A DNA stretch of 64,000 bases, taken from assembly GCF_009650095.1 (NCBI RefSeq), contig NZ_CP045915.1:1922001-1986000 (forward strand), written 5' to 3'. Below, piece after piece: positions 51,418-60,735 of the stretch. Within the stretch, counting starts at the first letter, position 1, and the number at the start of each line of letters is the position of its first letter. Source of the DNA: Gracilibacillus salitolerans. Its GTDB lineage: Bacteria; Bacillota; Bacilli; Bacillales; Amphibacillaceae. The notes beneath the pieces were generated by a model. The model was given only the letters and a program-made list of their open reading frames with translations, ran no database searches and was not told where the DNA came from. The position numbers were made by a program, and so were the translations under genes.

Positions 51418-51568
51418 TTATTTCTATTCTGTTTGTATCAACTATACACGATTTTCCATAAAAATGAAAGGTTTTGTAAAAAATTCAACAATCGCACCAG
51501 TTACTTTAAGTACATTCTTTCACAAAGATAGCACAATTAGATATCATTTGAACGTGTTAAAAACATCA

Positions 51569-52078
51569 ATGGACAATACGAACGAACCAAAATCTCCTCT
51601 TCATGTAATAGAAGTTGGGGGGTGTTGGACGTATTTAACTTTGGTTGAAGAATTTATTCGTTATGAAGAAATTGGCTTAAATACGACTTCAGATGATGAA
51701 GTAATGGAATTACTTAATGATGTGATTAAAACATGCGAATCACATGTTAAAAGGTTAAACGAATTTATGAAAAAAGAAGGGATACCTTTACCAGATGTCG
51801 TGTCCGCTAAACCAAAATCTAATCCAAAAGAAGTACCTTTAGGTGTAAAGTTATCAGATGATGAAATCACAAATGGTATTGCTTTTAAGCTAGTTACATG
51901 TTTGGAAACATGTGCAAGAGGACAAGCTGAAGCTATTCGTAATGATGTTGGAATAATGTGGCTCCAATTTTATTCAGAGTGGGTAACGATTGGTACAACG
52001 CTAAAAACTTTAATGCGTAAACGTGGTTGGATTAAGGTTCCACCTTATTATTATCCGCCTGGTTCACCAACACGATAA
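51569..52078 (+). CDS. DUF3231 family protein
   Basis: 169 residues from ATG 51569 matching the DUF3231 family of Bacillaceae (LHVIEVGGCWTYLTLVEEFI, MKKEGIPLPDVVSAKPKSNPKEVPLGVKLSDDEI, KRGWIKVPPYYYPPG). The core looks like a ferritin-like four-helix bundle; family function is unknown. The open frame extends upstream to 51341 through the divergent TPP riboswitch, which cannot be coding. The ribosome site before 51569 is poor, so the exact start is uncertain. Confidence 0.8.
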   Translation: MDNTNEPKSPLHVIEVGGCWTYLTLVEEFIRYEEIGLNTTSDDEVMELLNDVIKTCESHVKRLNEFMKKEGIPLPDVVSAKPKSNPKEVPLGVKLSDDEITNGIAFKLVTCLETCARGQAEAIRNDVGIMWLQFYSEWVTIGTTLKTLMRKRGWIKVPPYYYPPGSPTR

Positions 52079-52201
52079 GTATAAAAAACAACTGGTAGCG
52101 CTGGGCTCTTATAGGTGAAAATAACGAGTTATCATCGTGAAACACGACGATAACTCACTATTTTATTGTACAATGGAATTATCGATAGGGAGGTGGAACG
52201 A

Positions 52202-52535
52202 GTGATTAATCAGCAACAATCGATGACCTTGAGTGGATGTTCCGAACTCTCCGATATCGTTTTTCCTCAGGATCATATGTTGAGGATGATGAATGATTTA
52301 ATCGACTTTTCTTTTGTATATGAGGAACTGGCCCATAATTATGACCAAGTAAACGGAAGAAATGCCATCTCTCCTATTCGGTTATTAAATGCTTATTGCT
52401 GAAGACACATTTATGATGTATCGGATGTAGATGTTGTAGAATGGTCAAATTATGATAGGTCGTTTAAATATTTTCTGGATATGGCACCAGAAGACTCTGT
52501 CATTGCCAATGGCCTCTTGATCACAAAGAAGGAAC
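52202..52535 (+). pseudogene. IS1182-type transposase N-terminal remnant
   Basis: GTG 52202 behind GGGAGGTGG begins MINQQQSMTLSGCSELSDIV and continues FPQDHMLRMMNDLIDFSFVYEEL, typical of IS1182-family transposase N-termini. An in-frame TGA at 52400 interrupts it, after which DVSDVDVVEWSNYDRSFKYF and LDMAPEDSVI continue the family sequence until about 52500, where homology stops. Most of the transposase is missing, so it is inactive. Confidence 0.82.
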
Positions 52536-52557
52536 CAGGTGGCTCCTTCTTTTATTT
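52524..52557. terminator. Terminator hairpin between IS remnant and small gene
   Basis: AAGAAGGA / TCCTTCTT stem with inner pairing, followed by TTTATTTTATTT on the plus strand; it can also end the minus-strand small gene. Confidence 0.75.
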
Positions 52558-52673
52558 TATTTACCACGTTTCTTTTTTTGCTTTTTAGCATTGTCTGCAC
52601 TAAATGCGGACTCAGTCTCATGATCTTTTCTAATTTGCTCGATACTTGAATTTTGAATTCCTTTCTTTGCCAT
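52557..52673 (-). CDS. Small basic hydrophilic protein, 38 residues
   Basis: MAKKGIQNSSIEQIRKDHET followed by ESAFSADNAKKQKKKRGK. ATG at 52673 is preceded by AAGGTGGTG at proper spacing. No hydrophobic segment; a Lys-rich tail. It resembles the small hydrophilic proteins commonly annotated as hypothetical in Bacillaceae. It ends at a terminator and is flanked by the minus-strand DUF421 gene, so it may be its own unit. Confidence 0.65.
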   Translation of the reverse strand: MAKKGIQNSSIEQIRKDHETESAFSADNAKKQKKKRGK

Positions 52674-52762
52674 GTTATTCACCACCTTTTTATCAATTAT
52701 AGTTAAATTTCCCTAAGTATTGTACAACCATTCATGTATGTTCTTTTCTCACAATTTTTAAG

Positions 52763-53467
52763 CTATTGCTTAGGAATATGATCATCTCTTGTGTCAATAT
52801 ATAATGTTCCATCTTTCTGGATCTCAGCGAAAAATATATCGGATATATCATTTACTCTAGCTTGTTTCAATTGTGTTTCTAGCCAATTTTCATCTAGGTT
52901 TAATTTGGATAAGTTGGACTTATTGATCTTTCCGTCAGAAATAACTTCTGTAGCTATTGGGAATGGTTCTGTTTTTACTACTTGTACATTCATATCACCT
53001 TTAGTTAGCGTTTGTTTATCTTCTTTTTTCATGACAGAAAGTGTCCCATCCGTTTCAAAAAGTGCATAATCTACATCAGTGACGGAGAATACATTTTTCT
53101 TTCGCAACAGTGCATGTAAAGCATCGATATCTAATCTGGCTTTTCGTAATTCATCTTCCATAATTTTTCCTTGTTTAATTAGAATCGCTGGTTGTCCTTC
53201 GATAATTTCTCGAGCTTTCTTAGATTTGATATCAACTATCCCCATAGTGATAGTTAGAATTGCCCATCCAGATAAAGCATATAGCCCAACCCAGAAATCT
53301 AAATTTTGGTTTACAACAAGGGAAGCTGCTATCGAACCAATGGCAATTCCAGAAACAAAATTAAAAAATGTTAACTGACGCAGCTCTTTTCTACCCATTA
53401 TTCTTGTCAGAAATAAAAGGACCAAAAATGTAGATATAATTCTAAACGTAATGTCAGTAAAACCCAT
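52763..53467 (-). CDS. DUF421 membrane protein (YetF/YkjA-like)
   Basis: 234 residues. There are three N-terminal transmembrane helices (about 5-23, 33-52, 58-78) with the family motif RIMGRKELRQLTFFNFVSGI, followed by a cytoplasmic DUF421 domain (EGQPAILIKQGKIMEDELRKARLDIDALHALLRKK). YetF-type proteins are spread over spore formers; some are found in the spore membrane and linked to germination or dipicolinic acid-related roles, which I cannot confirm here. Confidence 0.9.
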   Translation of the reverse strand: MGFTDITFRIISTFLVLLFLTRIMGRKELRQLTFFNFVSGIAIGSIAASLVVNQNLDFWVGLYALSGWAILTITMGIVDIKSKKAREIIEGQPAILIKQGKIMEDELRKARLDIDALHALLRKKNVFSVTDVDYALFETDGTLSVMKKEDKQTLTKGDMNVQVVKTEPFPIATEVISDGKINKSNLSKLNLDENWLETQLKQARVNDISDIFFAEIQKDGTLYIDTRDDHIPKQ

Positions 53468-53624
53468 AAGAATCTCCTTTACAAATTTGATAGAATGCTT
53501 TCTAAAACTTTCTACTGTTTTAATTTACCCATATTGACTTAATTAATAAGCAATAGAAATGATATATAATAATATAGTTGATGATAATCTAAATAAATGG
53601 AGATACAAAAAGGAGGGGAAGGTA

Positions 53625-53990
53625 ATAGTTTATCATGCTGCTCGAATAGTACTAGGTATCATCTTTCTGAGCGCAGGCTTTAACGGGTTTCTGGTTGTAT
53701 TTGACATCGAGCCTTTGATTCCGGCAAGCCCTGAAGCGATGGTATTATTTCAATTTAGCTATTTATTAATAGTGGAAAAATCATTGGAAGTGATTTGCGG
53801 AATATTATTACTTATGAATCGGTTTGTTCCATTAGCTTTGGCAGTATTGACACCGATTACAGCCAATATTTTATTGCTACATATATTTGTAGATCCATCG
53901 TTACTTATTTTGGCTGTAATAATGGTTATCCTTCAAGGTTATTTATTTTATCATTTCAGAGATAAATTCAGAGGGATATTGGAGAGCTGA
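53625..53990 (+). CDS. DoxX-like membrane protein
   Basis: About 121 residues with four transmembrane helices (IVYHAARIVLGIIFLSAGFNGF, VLFQFSYLLIVEKSLEVICGILLL, ALAVLTPITANILLLHIF, LLILAVIMVILQGYLFY), typical of the DoxX/SURF4-like family. A perfect AGGAGGGG lies at 53611-53618, but the in-frame codon at the right spacing is ATA (53625); no ATG, GTG or TTG follows near it. The frame does extend upstream to ATG 53559, where no ribosome site is seen. The start is therefore uncertain. Function is unknown. Confidence 0.75.
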   Translation: MVYHAARIVLGIIFLSAGFNGFLVVFDIEPLIPASPEAMVLFQFSYLLIVEKSLEVICGILLLMNRFVPLALAVLTPITANILLLHIFVDPSLLILAVIMVILQGYLFYHFRDKFRGILES

Positions 53991-54068
53991 TAATCTCTTT
54001 CCTCTTATAATCGTAAATGACGGACGTCCAGTTGTAACACTGAGTTGGATACGCCCGTCATCTTTTAT

Positions 54069-55730
54069 TTACTCAGTCTGTAATATTTCTTTTATCTCTT
54101 GATTTAACTGTTCTACGTCTATAGACTCCATTTTTTCATTTGTTATACCGTATTTCTCTTTCAGTTTTAATACACGATCTACACTGTCATCCAGGTTTTG
54201 CATTGAGATTTCTCCATTCGCTACAGCTTCTTCCATTGCATCAAATACTGCGTCGATTTGGTCATATCCATGGCATATCAATAACAAATCAGTCCCTGCC
54301 TGAATTGCTTGAACAGCTGCATCACCAATCTCATAGTTCTCTAAAATCGCACCCATAGTTAAATCATCGCTTATCACAAGACCATCAAAACCTAATTCGT
54401 TTCTTAACACCCCTTGAATCATTTCTTCCGATAATGTAGCAGGATTGTCTGGGTCAATCGATGGTACCATTAAATGACCAATCATCATTGCTTCAACACC
54501 ATGATCAATCGCTTGCTGAAAAGGTACGAGCTCTACTTGTTGTAATCTTTCAAGCGAATGATCAAGAAGAGGCAGATCGATATGTGAATCAACAGCAGTA
54601 TCTCCATGACCAGGAAAATGTTTTCCAACTGGCATGACATTTTCAGCAGCCAAGCCTTTCATTTGTGCAATTGCCATGTTACTCACTAGTTCAGGTTCGT
54701 CTCCAAATGACCGGTCTCCAATAACAGGGTTATTTGGATTACTGTTAACATCGAGTACAGGAGCAAAATTGATATTAAAGCCAAACGCCTTCACTTTTTT
54801 GGCTAACAGTTTTCCGACTTGATAAGACCAATCACTGTCATTTCTTTTTCCAATTGCTTGACTTGATGGTGTTGCCGAGATCTCTTCAGGAAGTCTCGTA
54901 ATTCGTCCACCTTCTTCGTCGATTCCTAAAAATAAAGGTATTTGATTGTCATTGTTCCGTTTTAAGTCATTGATAAAATCGACTGTTTGTTGGGTGTTTT
55001 CGATATTCTTCTTTAATAAGATAAAACCTCCAACCTTTTTTTGTTTAATATAATAAGTAGCTTGTTGATCGATGGAGGTACTTTCCAATCCAATCATCAT
55101 TAATTGACCAATCTTTTCAGTTATTGTCATTGTATCAATCGAATAGGAAGGGTCTGTTTCGTTAACAGAAGGATCCCAAGGTAAATAAACTACAGAGATA
55201 TGGCTCAGCTTTCTATCAGTGTTATCTGTTGCTGGAGGAAATATTAATTTTAATTGATATGTTTGGTTTATTTGATAAACGTAAATATTCTGCTCTTGAA
55301 AATGTCTTATTTCATCAGGTGCACCTAATACTTGTTCCGTCTCTTTTTGGGTAATGTGTTGTAATTTATTAGAATGAGACCGTAGATCGTAAATTTGCCC
55401 TTTTTCATTAAATCCAAATACTACCTGTTTTTTTTCGTATGTCGCATAAGTACCAGAATTAGCTTCTGATTTGTTATCAGCTAGCCCCCAATCTTTTTCC
55501 ACCTCCATAATGGTGTCTTCACCACTTTTCCATTTATCTTTTGATACTTTTCCTGTTTCCGCCACCTGATAAATTTGAGTAAGTAGCCTGTTGTTTGATT
55601 CGATGGTTGATAAAGCTTCCAGATTATGAGTGGAAGAAGAGTGTTCTTTTATTGGTTTGTTACTGCAACTACTTAAGACTATAAGTGAAAATATCATCAC
55701 TAATATACTTAATTTCTTTATCATAGTCAT
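54069..55730 (-). CDS. Lipoprotein with DUF4309 domain fused to NagZ-like beta-N-acetylhexosaminidase
   Basis: 553 residues. The signal peptide ends in lipobox LSSC (Cys22). Residues about 45-185 resemble DUF4309/YjgB (IMEVEKDWGLADN, TYATYEKKQVVFGFNEKGQIYDLRS). Residues about 195-510 are a GH3 glycosidase with KHFPGHGDTAVDSH and the nucleophile Asp in ISDDLTMGA, typical of NagZ, which removes N-acetylglucosamine from peptidoglycan fragments. Surface-anchored, it may act in wall recycling. The gene is divergent from the two-component system. Confidence 0.9.
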   Translation of the reverse strand: MTMIKKLSILVMIFSLIVLSSCSNKPIKEHSSSTHNLEALSTIESNNRLLTQIYQVAETGKVSKDKWKSGEDTIMEVEKDWGLADNKSEANSGTYATYEKKQVVFGFNEKGQIYDLRSHSNKLQHITQKETEQVLGAPDEIRHFQEQNIYVYQINQTYQLKLIFPPATDNTDRKLSHISVVYLPWDPSVNETDPSYSIDTMTITEKIGQLMMIGLESTSIDQQATYYIKQKKVGGFILLKKNIENTQQTVDFINDLKRNNDNQIPLFLGIDEEGGRITRLPEEISATPSSQAIGKRNDSDWSYQVGKLLAKKVKAFGFNINFAPVLDVNSNPNNPVIGDRSFGDEPELVSNMAIAQMKGLAAENVMPVGKHFPGHGDTAVDSHIDLPLLDHSLERLQQVELVPFQQAIDHGVEAMMIGHLMVPSIDPDNPATLSEEMIQGVLRNELGFDGLVISDDLTMGAILENYEIGDAAVQAIQAGTDLLLICHGYDQIDAVFDAMEEAVANGEISMQNLDDSVDRVLKLKEKYGITNEKMESIDVEQLNQEIKEILQTE

Positions 55731-55835
55731 ATAACTCCTATTAAACTTAGAATGATTTTCAAATAAAGCTATGCTGCTTTATATAGATTAGACGAATTTT
55801 ATTCTTTTATGTTACCAACCTAGAAACGAATCGAA

Positions 55836-55865
55836 TTGACGTAATGCTTTGCTCCCACTTATAAT
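55836..55865 (+). promoter_or_regulatory. Promoter of the YesMN-like two-component operon
   Basis: TTGACG (55836-55841), 18 bases, TATAAT (55860-55865). Confidence 0.75.
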
Positions 55866-55868
55866 AAC

Positions 55869-55882
55869 TGTAAGCGTTCACA
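55869..55882 (+). promoter_or_regulatory. cre site (CcpA binding) at the two-component operon
   Basis: TGTAAGCGTTCACA fits TGWAANCGNTNWCA perfectly. It covers the expected transcription start, a repressing position. Confidence 0.85.
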
Positions 55883-55903
55883 GGGAGAGTAGGTGTTATC
55901 GGT

Positions 55904-57685
55904 ATGATAAATAAGATTCGGTTAAAATTTTTGAACTTACGCCTTAAATATAAAATGGTTATTCTCACGTCTTTAGTACTTTTGGCTTTTAGTATAGGTG
56001 GTTTGTCAATTTTACAATACGCTTTTAATCTCTACAATAAGGAAATTTACCGTCAATCTGCTCAAGCATTGCAAGTCTCAACGAACTCTGTAGAAGCGGA
56101 ATTAAAGAAGATGGAACGTCTTTCCTATCAAATAACTACCGATACATATGTACAATCCTATTTATTAGAATTAAGAAACACTGATTCTAGCTATGATCAA
56201 TTTATGATAGGAAACGAACTTCGCAAGAGATTACTGCATATCGGTGCTTTAAATAAATATGTACAATCGATTCAAGTGTATGATACATATGACAAAGAGT
56301 ATGCCAGTGGTAATTTAATCATAAATTTATCTGAAGAAAGATTAGGAACGATGAAAGGGGCAGCAAAAGAGAAAGAGGGTGGTGTTAACTGGTTATCACC
56401 ATATGAGAGTGATGAGGCAGTAATGGCAGTTCGGGATATACGTGAATATATGGATTTTTCTTTTGAAAGATTAGGAACAGTTGGAATAAGAGTAGACATT
56501 AACGAAATTATGAAAGAGCTCACTAGTAATTTGGAGGAACAGGAAACTAATTTTCTCATTTTTGATCAAAATGAACAGCATGTGTTCGCTAATGAAAATG
56601 ATTTAGACGAAATTAAACCATCAGATTTTACAGTTAATCAACAGGGATATCAAATTATAAAACATAACGGTGAAAGGTATTTTTTAACTTATTCAGAAGC
56701 GAATCATTTAGATTGGACGTATATGATCTTAACGCCTTACAGTAATTTGTTTACGGTGATTAGCCAAGCACGAACGGCAGTTTTTTTAACATATTTTGGA
56801 CTATTCTTACTGATGATTTTCTTAGGAACCAAGTTCACCGGTACGATTGTGAATCCAATTGAAAGTTTGAATAAAAAAATGAAAAAAGTTCAGACAGGTG
56901 ACTTGGATTATTATGATGTTGGAATGGAAACAGAACTAACCAAAGATGAAGCAGGACAAATGCATGAGAATTTCAAGAAAATGATGAACCAGATTAATTA
57001 TTTAATTGGTGAAAATTATAAAAAACAATTATTAATTAAAGAATCAGAATTTAAAACATTGCAGGCACAAGTAAATCCACATTTTCTTTATAACACACTT
57101 GAATCAATCAACTGGTCTGCAAAAATAGTTGGTGAAAAGAAAATATCACAAATGGCAGAATCACTCGGCTATGTCTTACGAGCGTCAATTAATATGAAAG
57201 ATGCGTTGATTCCACTAGAAGAAGAACTTACCATAGTAGACCACTATATTACGATTCAAAGTTATCGTTTTGATGAAAGGTTACAGTTTACCAAAGATAT
57301 ACCTAAGCAATTCTTACAAGTGCAGGTGCCGAAATTCATTATTCAACCATTAGTAGAAAATGCGATTCGCTATGGTCTTCAAGAGATGATCGGTGTTTGT
57401 AAAATTCATCTCTCGATTCAAGAGAGTGAAGACGCGTTGTTTATTTTCATAGAGGACAATGGACCAGGCATGCAAAAGTCTTACCTAGAACAAATTGAAT
57501 CAGGTGACTACCAGCCAAAAAGTACGGGGATCGGACTGCGAAACATAAATGAACGTGTCAAAATTCTTTTCGGAGAGGAATTTGGACTTGTAATTGACAG
57601 CGAAATTGGAAATGGTACCAAAGTTTCCATCATTTTGCCGAAGGAGGATAATGAAACTTATGTACAAAGTGTTGTTAGTAGATGA
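55904..57685 (+). CDS. Sensor histidine kinase, YesM-like
   Basis: 593-residue membrane sensor. It has a TM helix at about 18-40, an extracellular region of some 240 residues, a second TM near 285-308, and a HAMP linker to about 365. The His_kinase domain has the phospho-acceptor in QVNPHFLYNTLESINW, and the ATPase domain has FIIQPLVENAIRYGL, DNGPGM and STGIGLRNI. YesM-type kinases sense carbohydrates or their binding proteins. The gene overlaps the response-regulator gene by about 35 bases. Confidence 0.93.
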   Translation: MINKIRLKFLNLRLKYKMVILTSLVLLAFSIGGLSILQYAFNLYNKEIYRQSAQALQVSTNSVEAELKKMERLSYQITTDTYVQSYLLELRNTDSSYDQFMIGNELRKRLLHIGALNKYVQSIQVYDTYDKEYASGNLIINLSEERLGTMKGAAKEKEGGVNWLSPYESDEAVMAVRDIREYMDFSFERLGTVGIRVDINEIMKELTSNLEEQETNFLIFDQNEQHVFANENDLDEIKPSDFTVNQQGYQIIKHNGERYFLTYSEANHLDWTYMILTPYSNLFTVISQARTAVFLTYFGLFLLMIFLGTKFTGTIVNPIESLNKKMKKVQTGDLDYYDVGMETELTKDEAGQMHENFKKMMNQINYLIGENYKKQLLIKESEFKTLQAQVNPHFLYNTLESINWSAKIVGEKKISQMAESLGYVLRASINMKDALIPLEEELTIVDHYITIQSYRFDERLQFTKDIPKQFLQVQVPKFIIQPLVENAIRYGLQEMIGVCKIHLSIQESEDALFIFIEDNGPGMQKSYLEQIESGDYQPKSTGIGLRNINERVKILFGEEFGLVIDSEIGNGTKVSIILPKEDNETYVQSVVSR

Positions 57686-59198
57686 TGAGCGAATGATTTT
57701 AGATGGTATTTCTGTGATTGTTGATTGGAATAAATATGATACAGAGTTAGTAGGGAAAGCAATGAATGGATTGGAAGCGTATGATTTTATTAAGAACCAG
57801 CCACCTGACATTGTTATTACTGATATAACAATGCCAGGTTTAGATGGTATTGAGCTTGTGAAGAAAGCGAGAGAAGATTACCCTTCTATAAAATGGATTT
57901 TTTTATCGGGTTTTAACGAATTCGAATATGCAAGACAAGCCATGCGATTTGGAGTAAAGCATTACTTGTTGAAACCATGTAATGAAGACAATATTTCAGA
58001 AGCACTAAATGACATTGTCAAAGAAAAAAAAGAAGAAGAGGAAGCTCTAGAATATATGAAGGCAATGGAAGAAGAAGTGATAAAAAACACGGTTAATGAT
58101 CATGAAGAGGTGTTGAAGCAGTTTTTTATTTATGAACAAATAACGGATAAAAGTCGGACTAAAATGAACCATATAGTGGATGATCTCTATCCATCAGAGC
58201 CATTCTTATTTTGGATGCTTTTTATAGAAGGAAAAATAGCATATGATCGAATCAATCAACTAATAGAAACGATTAATCAATCTTTTCTACATGAGCAAGT
58301 CATTACAACATTAATAGAAAATAAAGTGATTGTGATGATGCGATATTCAGCAGGTAATCAAAAAACAATTAAACGGTTTTTCCAAACTGAAATGGAACAG
58401 AGTACATTAAGTACGACTTCCGTTTTATCGAGAGGCTTTACGAAAGAAGAAATAAAAAAAATCCCAACACTAGATGAAATGGTGCAACAAGTATTTTATC
58501 AACCAAGGCATAGTTTTATTACATATCAAAATTGGTTCCAATTTGATGAAAAGTTCAAATCAGATATTGAAATTGATCTTGATACCATTTTGTATTATTT
58601 AAAACAGCAACAAAAGGAAGAAGCCGTTTCCTACCTTTTAGATTTTATTGAAAAACTAAAAATACACCAAGTAGCCCCAAAGATTACACGAGGTTATTTT
58701 ATTCAAATTTATTTATTGTTAATGAGTAAACTAGCACATCATTCAACAGAGGATCGGGTTCAAGCAATTGGACGAATGGAGGATTATCAGCATATCACAG
58801 ATTTTATTACGTATTTTGAAGATCTCTTTGAAAGGATGATGCAAGAAGAAACACCAAAAAAATATTCGAAAGTGGTTCGACAAATGTTGACTTCGATTGA
58901 AGAAGAGATTGAAAACCCTGAGTTATCACTTCAATGGTTAGCTAATCATTGCCTATATATGAATGCTGACTATTTAGGGAAAACCTTTAAAAAAGAAATT
59001 GGTCAACGTTTCTCATCCTATGTAACCAATGCACGAATTAATAAAGCAGTAGAGATTATAGAAGCAGAACAGGATATTAAAGTATTTGAGTTAGCAGAGA
59101 GACTAGGGTTTGGTAATAATCCACAATATTTTAGCCAAATATTTAAAAGAATGAAGGGATTTACACCATCGGAGATTATTAAATCTAATGAAGGATAA
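57651..59198 (+). CDS. AraC-type response regulator, YesN-like
   Basis: 515 residues. The receiver domain is at about 4-120 (VLLVDDERMILDG, phosphorylation Asp in DIVITDITMPGLDGIEL, Lys in YLLKPCNED), a variable linker region lies between about 130 and 400, and there is a C-terminal AraC double HTH (LQWLANHCLYMNADYLGKTFKKEIGQ, VFELAERLGFGNNPQYFSQIFKR). ATG 57651 is preceded by AAGGAGG only 3 bases away; ATG 57660 (12 bases away) is possible. It is the cognate regulator of the overlapping kinase and probably activates the sugar transporter genes next door. Confidence 0.92.
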   Translation: MKLMYKVLLVDDERMILDGISVIVDWNKYDTELVGKAMNGLEAYDFIKNQPPDIVITDITMPGLDGIELVKKAREDYPSIKWIFLSGFNEFEYARQAMRFGVKHYLLKPCNEDNISEALNDIVKEKKEEEEALEYMKAMEEEVIKNTVNDHEEVLKQFFIYEQITDKSRTKMNHIVDDLYPSEPFLFWMLFIEGKIAYDRINQLIETINQSFLHEQVITTLIENKVIVMMRYSAGNQKTIKRFFQTEMEQSTLSTTSVLSRGFTKEEIKKIPTLDEMVQQVFYQPRHSFITYQNWFQFDEKFKSDIEIDLDTILYYLKQQQKEEAVSYLLDFIEKLKIHQVAPKITRGYFIQIYLLLMSKLAHHSTEDRVQAIGRMEDYQHITDFITYFEDLFERMMQEETPKKYSKVVRQMLTSIEEEIENPELSLQWLANHCLYMNADYLGKTFKKEIGQRFSSYVTNARINKAVEIIEAEQDIKVFELAERLGFGNNPQYFSQIFKRMKGFTPSEIIKSNEG

Positions 59199-59258
59199 AG
59201 ATAACGCTTGCAAAAAACTCTTCTTTTTAAACATTTACCACTGATTTTTCTATCATAC

Positions 59259-59287
59259 TTACATGTCGGAATCTGCTATTATATAAC
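59259..59287 (+). promoter_or_regulatory. Promoter of the sugar-binding protein gene
   Basis: TTACAT (59259-59264), 17 bases, TATAAC (59282-59287). Confidence 0.6.
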
Positions 59288-59301
59288 TGTAATCGCTTAC
59301 A
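59288..59301 (+). promoter_or_regulatory. cre site at the sugar-binding protein gene
   Basis: TGTAATCGCTTACA matches TGWAANCGNTNWCA perfectly and starts right after the -10. Confidence 0.85.
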
Positions 59302-59327
59302 GCGAATTAAAAAGGGGAGGGAAAGAA

Positions 59328-60650
59328 ATGAAAAAATCTTTGTTAATACTATTAGGAATAATAATGATTCTTTTGTTAGCTGCATGTAGTGGCGACGATA
59401 GCTCTGAAGATACAGGTGGCGACACAGATGATACTTCAGAAGAAACAGACTCTGACTCAGAAGCAAGTGGAGATGAAGTAACTGTAAGAATTGCTTGGTG
59501 GGGCTCACAGCCACGTCATGATTATACGCTGGAAGTCATTGAATTGTATGAAGAACAAAATCCAAATGTATCAATTGAACCAGAATATGCTAGTTGGGAT
59601 GATTACTGGCAAAAATTATCACCTCAAGCAGCAGCAAATGAATTACCAGACATTATTCAAATGGATTTATCTTATATATCTCAGTACGCAGAAAATGGCC
59701 AATTAGCTGATTTAGAGCAGTTTCTTGGCAATGAAATCGATGATTCAAATATTGCTGAAAACACTATCGAAGGTGGAAGAATTAACGATGGACTTTACGG
59801 TTTTAACCTAGGTTCAAATGCGCTAAGTTTTCAATATAATCCAGAGGTTTTAGCGGAAATTGGAGTTGATGAAATCCCTGATACTTACTCATGGGATGAA
59901 TATCAATCAATGGCTCAACAAGCTGCAGATGCAGGATATTTCTTTGATAATGGTATGCAAGCAGATGTGTTTTTTAACTATTACTTACGTCAAAATGGTG
60001 CTCGTCTCTACGCAGAAGATGGAAGTGGTCTTGGATATGATGACGATCAATTATTTATAGACTTTTTCACGATTTTACAAGAACAGGTGGATATGGAAGC
60101 GACTCCAACCCCTGATTATTTGGCGCAATTAGCAGGTCCTGAGGATGATCCAGTCGTAGAAGGTGAAGGAGTAGGGATTTTCCAATGGTCAAACCAATTT
60201 GTAGGATTGGAAGATATGTCAGAACACACTTTTGCATTTGGTACTCCTCCGGGAGAGAATTTAGAAGATGGTTTATTCTTAAAACCTAGTATGTATTTCT
60301 CTATTTCTGAAAATTCGGAGCAAAAAGAAGTAGCGGCTGACTTTATTGATTTTTGGGTGAATGATGTCGAAGCAAACAAACTTATTCTTGGTGACCGTGG
60401 GGTTCCTGTTTCTTCTGTAGTTCAGGAAGAAATTGCAGATGATGTTTCTGAAGCACAGCAAGCAGTATTTGATTATGTTGCATGGGCGGAAGAGAATAGT
60501 ACACCAATGGGTGCACCAGATCCGGCAGGTGCAGGTGAAATCATCGAGCAACTAACTAATATAAGTGAACAAATTTCTTATGGAGAGATCTCACCAGAAG
60601 ATGCAGCTGAACATTTCAGAACACAAGCGGAAAGTATTTTAGGCAACTAA
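59328..60650 (+). CDS. Sugar ABC transporter substrate-binding lipoprotein
   Basis: 440-residue extracellular solute-binding protein, family 1. Signal peptide with lipobox LAAC (about Cys20), then an acidic linker of about 35 residues rich in Asp/Glu/Ser, then a body with VRIAWWGSQPRHDYTLEVIELYEE, PDIIQMDLSYISQYAENG and GIFQWSNQF. It probably binds an oligosaccharide. ATG 59328 follows GGGGAGGG; the longer frame (59208) covers the promoter. It is followed by an attenuating hairpin and two permeases. Confidence 0.93.
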   Translation: MKKSLLILLGIIMILLLAACSGDDSSEDTGGDTDDTSEETDSDSEASGDEVTVRIAWWGSQPRHDYTLEVIELYEEQNPNVSIEPEYASWDDYWQKLSPQAAANELPDIIQMDLSYISQYAENGQLADLEQFLGNEIDDSNIAENTIEGGRINDGLYGFNLGSNALSFQYNPEVLAEIGVDEIPDTYSWDEYQSMAQQAADAGYFFDNGMQADVFFNYYLRQNGARLYAEDGSGLGYDDDQLFIDFFTILQEQVDMEATPTPDYLAQLAGPEDDPVVEGEGVGIFQWSNQFVGLEDMSEHTFAFGTPPGENLEDGLFLKPSMYFSISENSEQKEVAADFIDFWVNDVEANKLILGDRGVPVSSVVQEEIADDVSEAQQAVFDYVAWAEENSTPMGAPDPAGAGEIIEQLTNISEQISYGEISPEDAAEHFRTQAESILGN

Positions 60651-60667
60651 AAGGGATTATAAAAAGC

Positions 60668-60705
60668 AGTAGCTGATCCTTATGTGATCAGCTATTGTTT
60701 TTCAA
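60668..60705 (+). terminator. Partial terminator after the sugar-binding protein
   Basis: TAGCTGATC / GATCAGCTA stem followed by TTGTTTTTC. As the permease genes follow with no other promoter seen, it probably lowers their expression relative to the binding protein. Confidence 0.75.
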
Positions 60706-60735
60706 CAACTTAGGTATAAGAAGGGAGCTTTAAAA

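Noticed and set aside
51341..51568. N-terminal extension of the DUF3231 gene
   Set aside because: It runs through the TPP aptamer of the divergent thiC gene and encodes nothing resembling the family.
59208..59327. N-terminal extension of the sugar-binding protein
   Set aside because: It covers the promoter and cre site, and would hide the signal peptide that begins at 59328.
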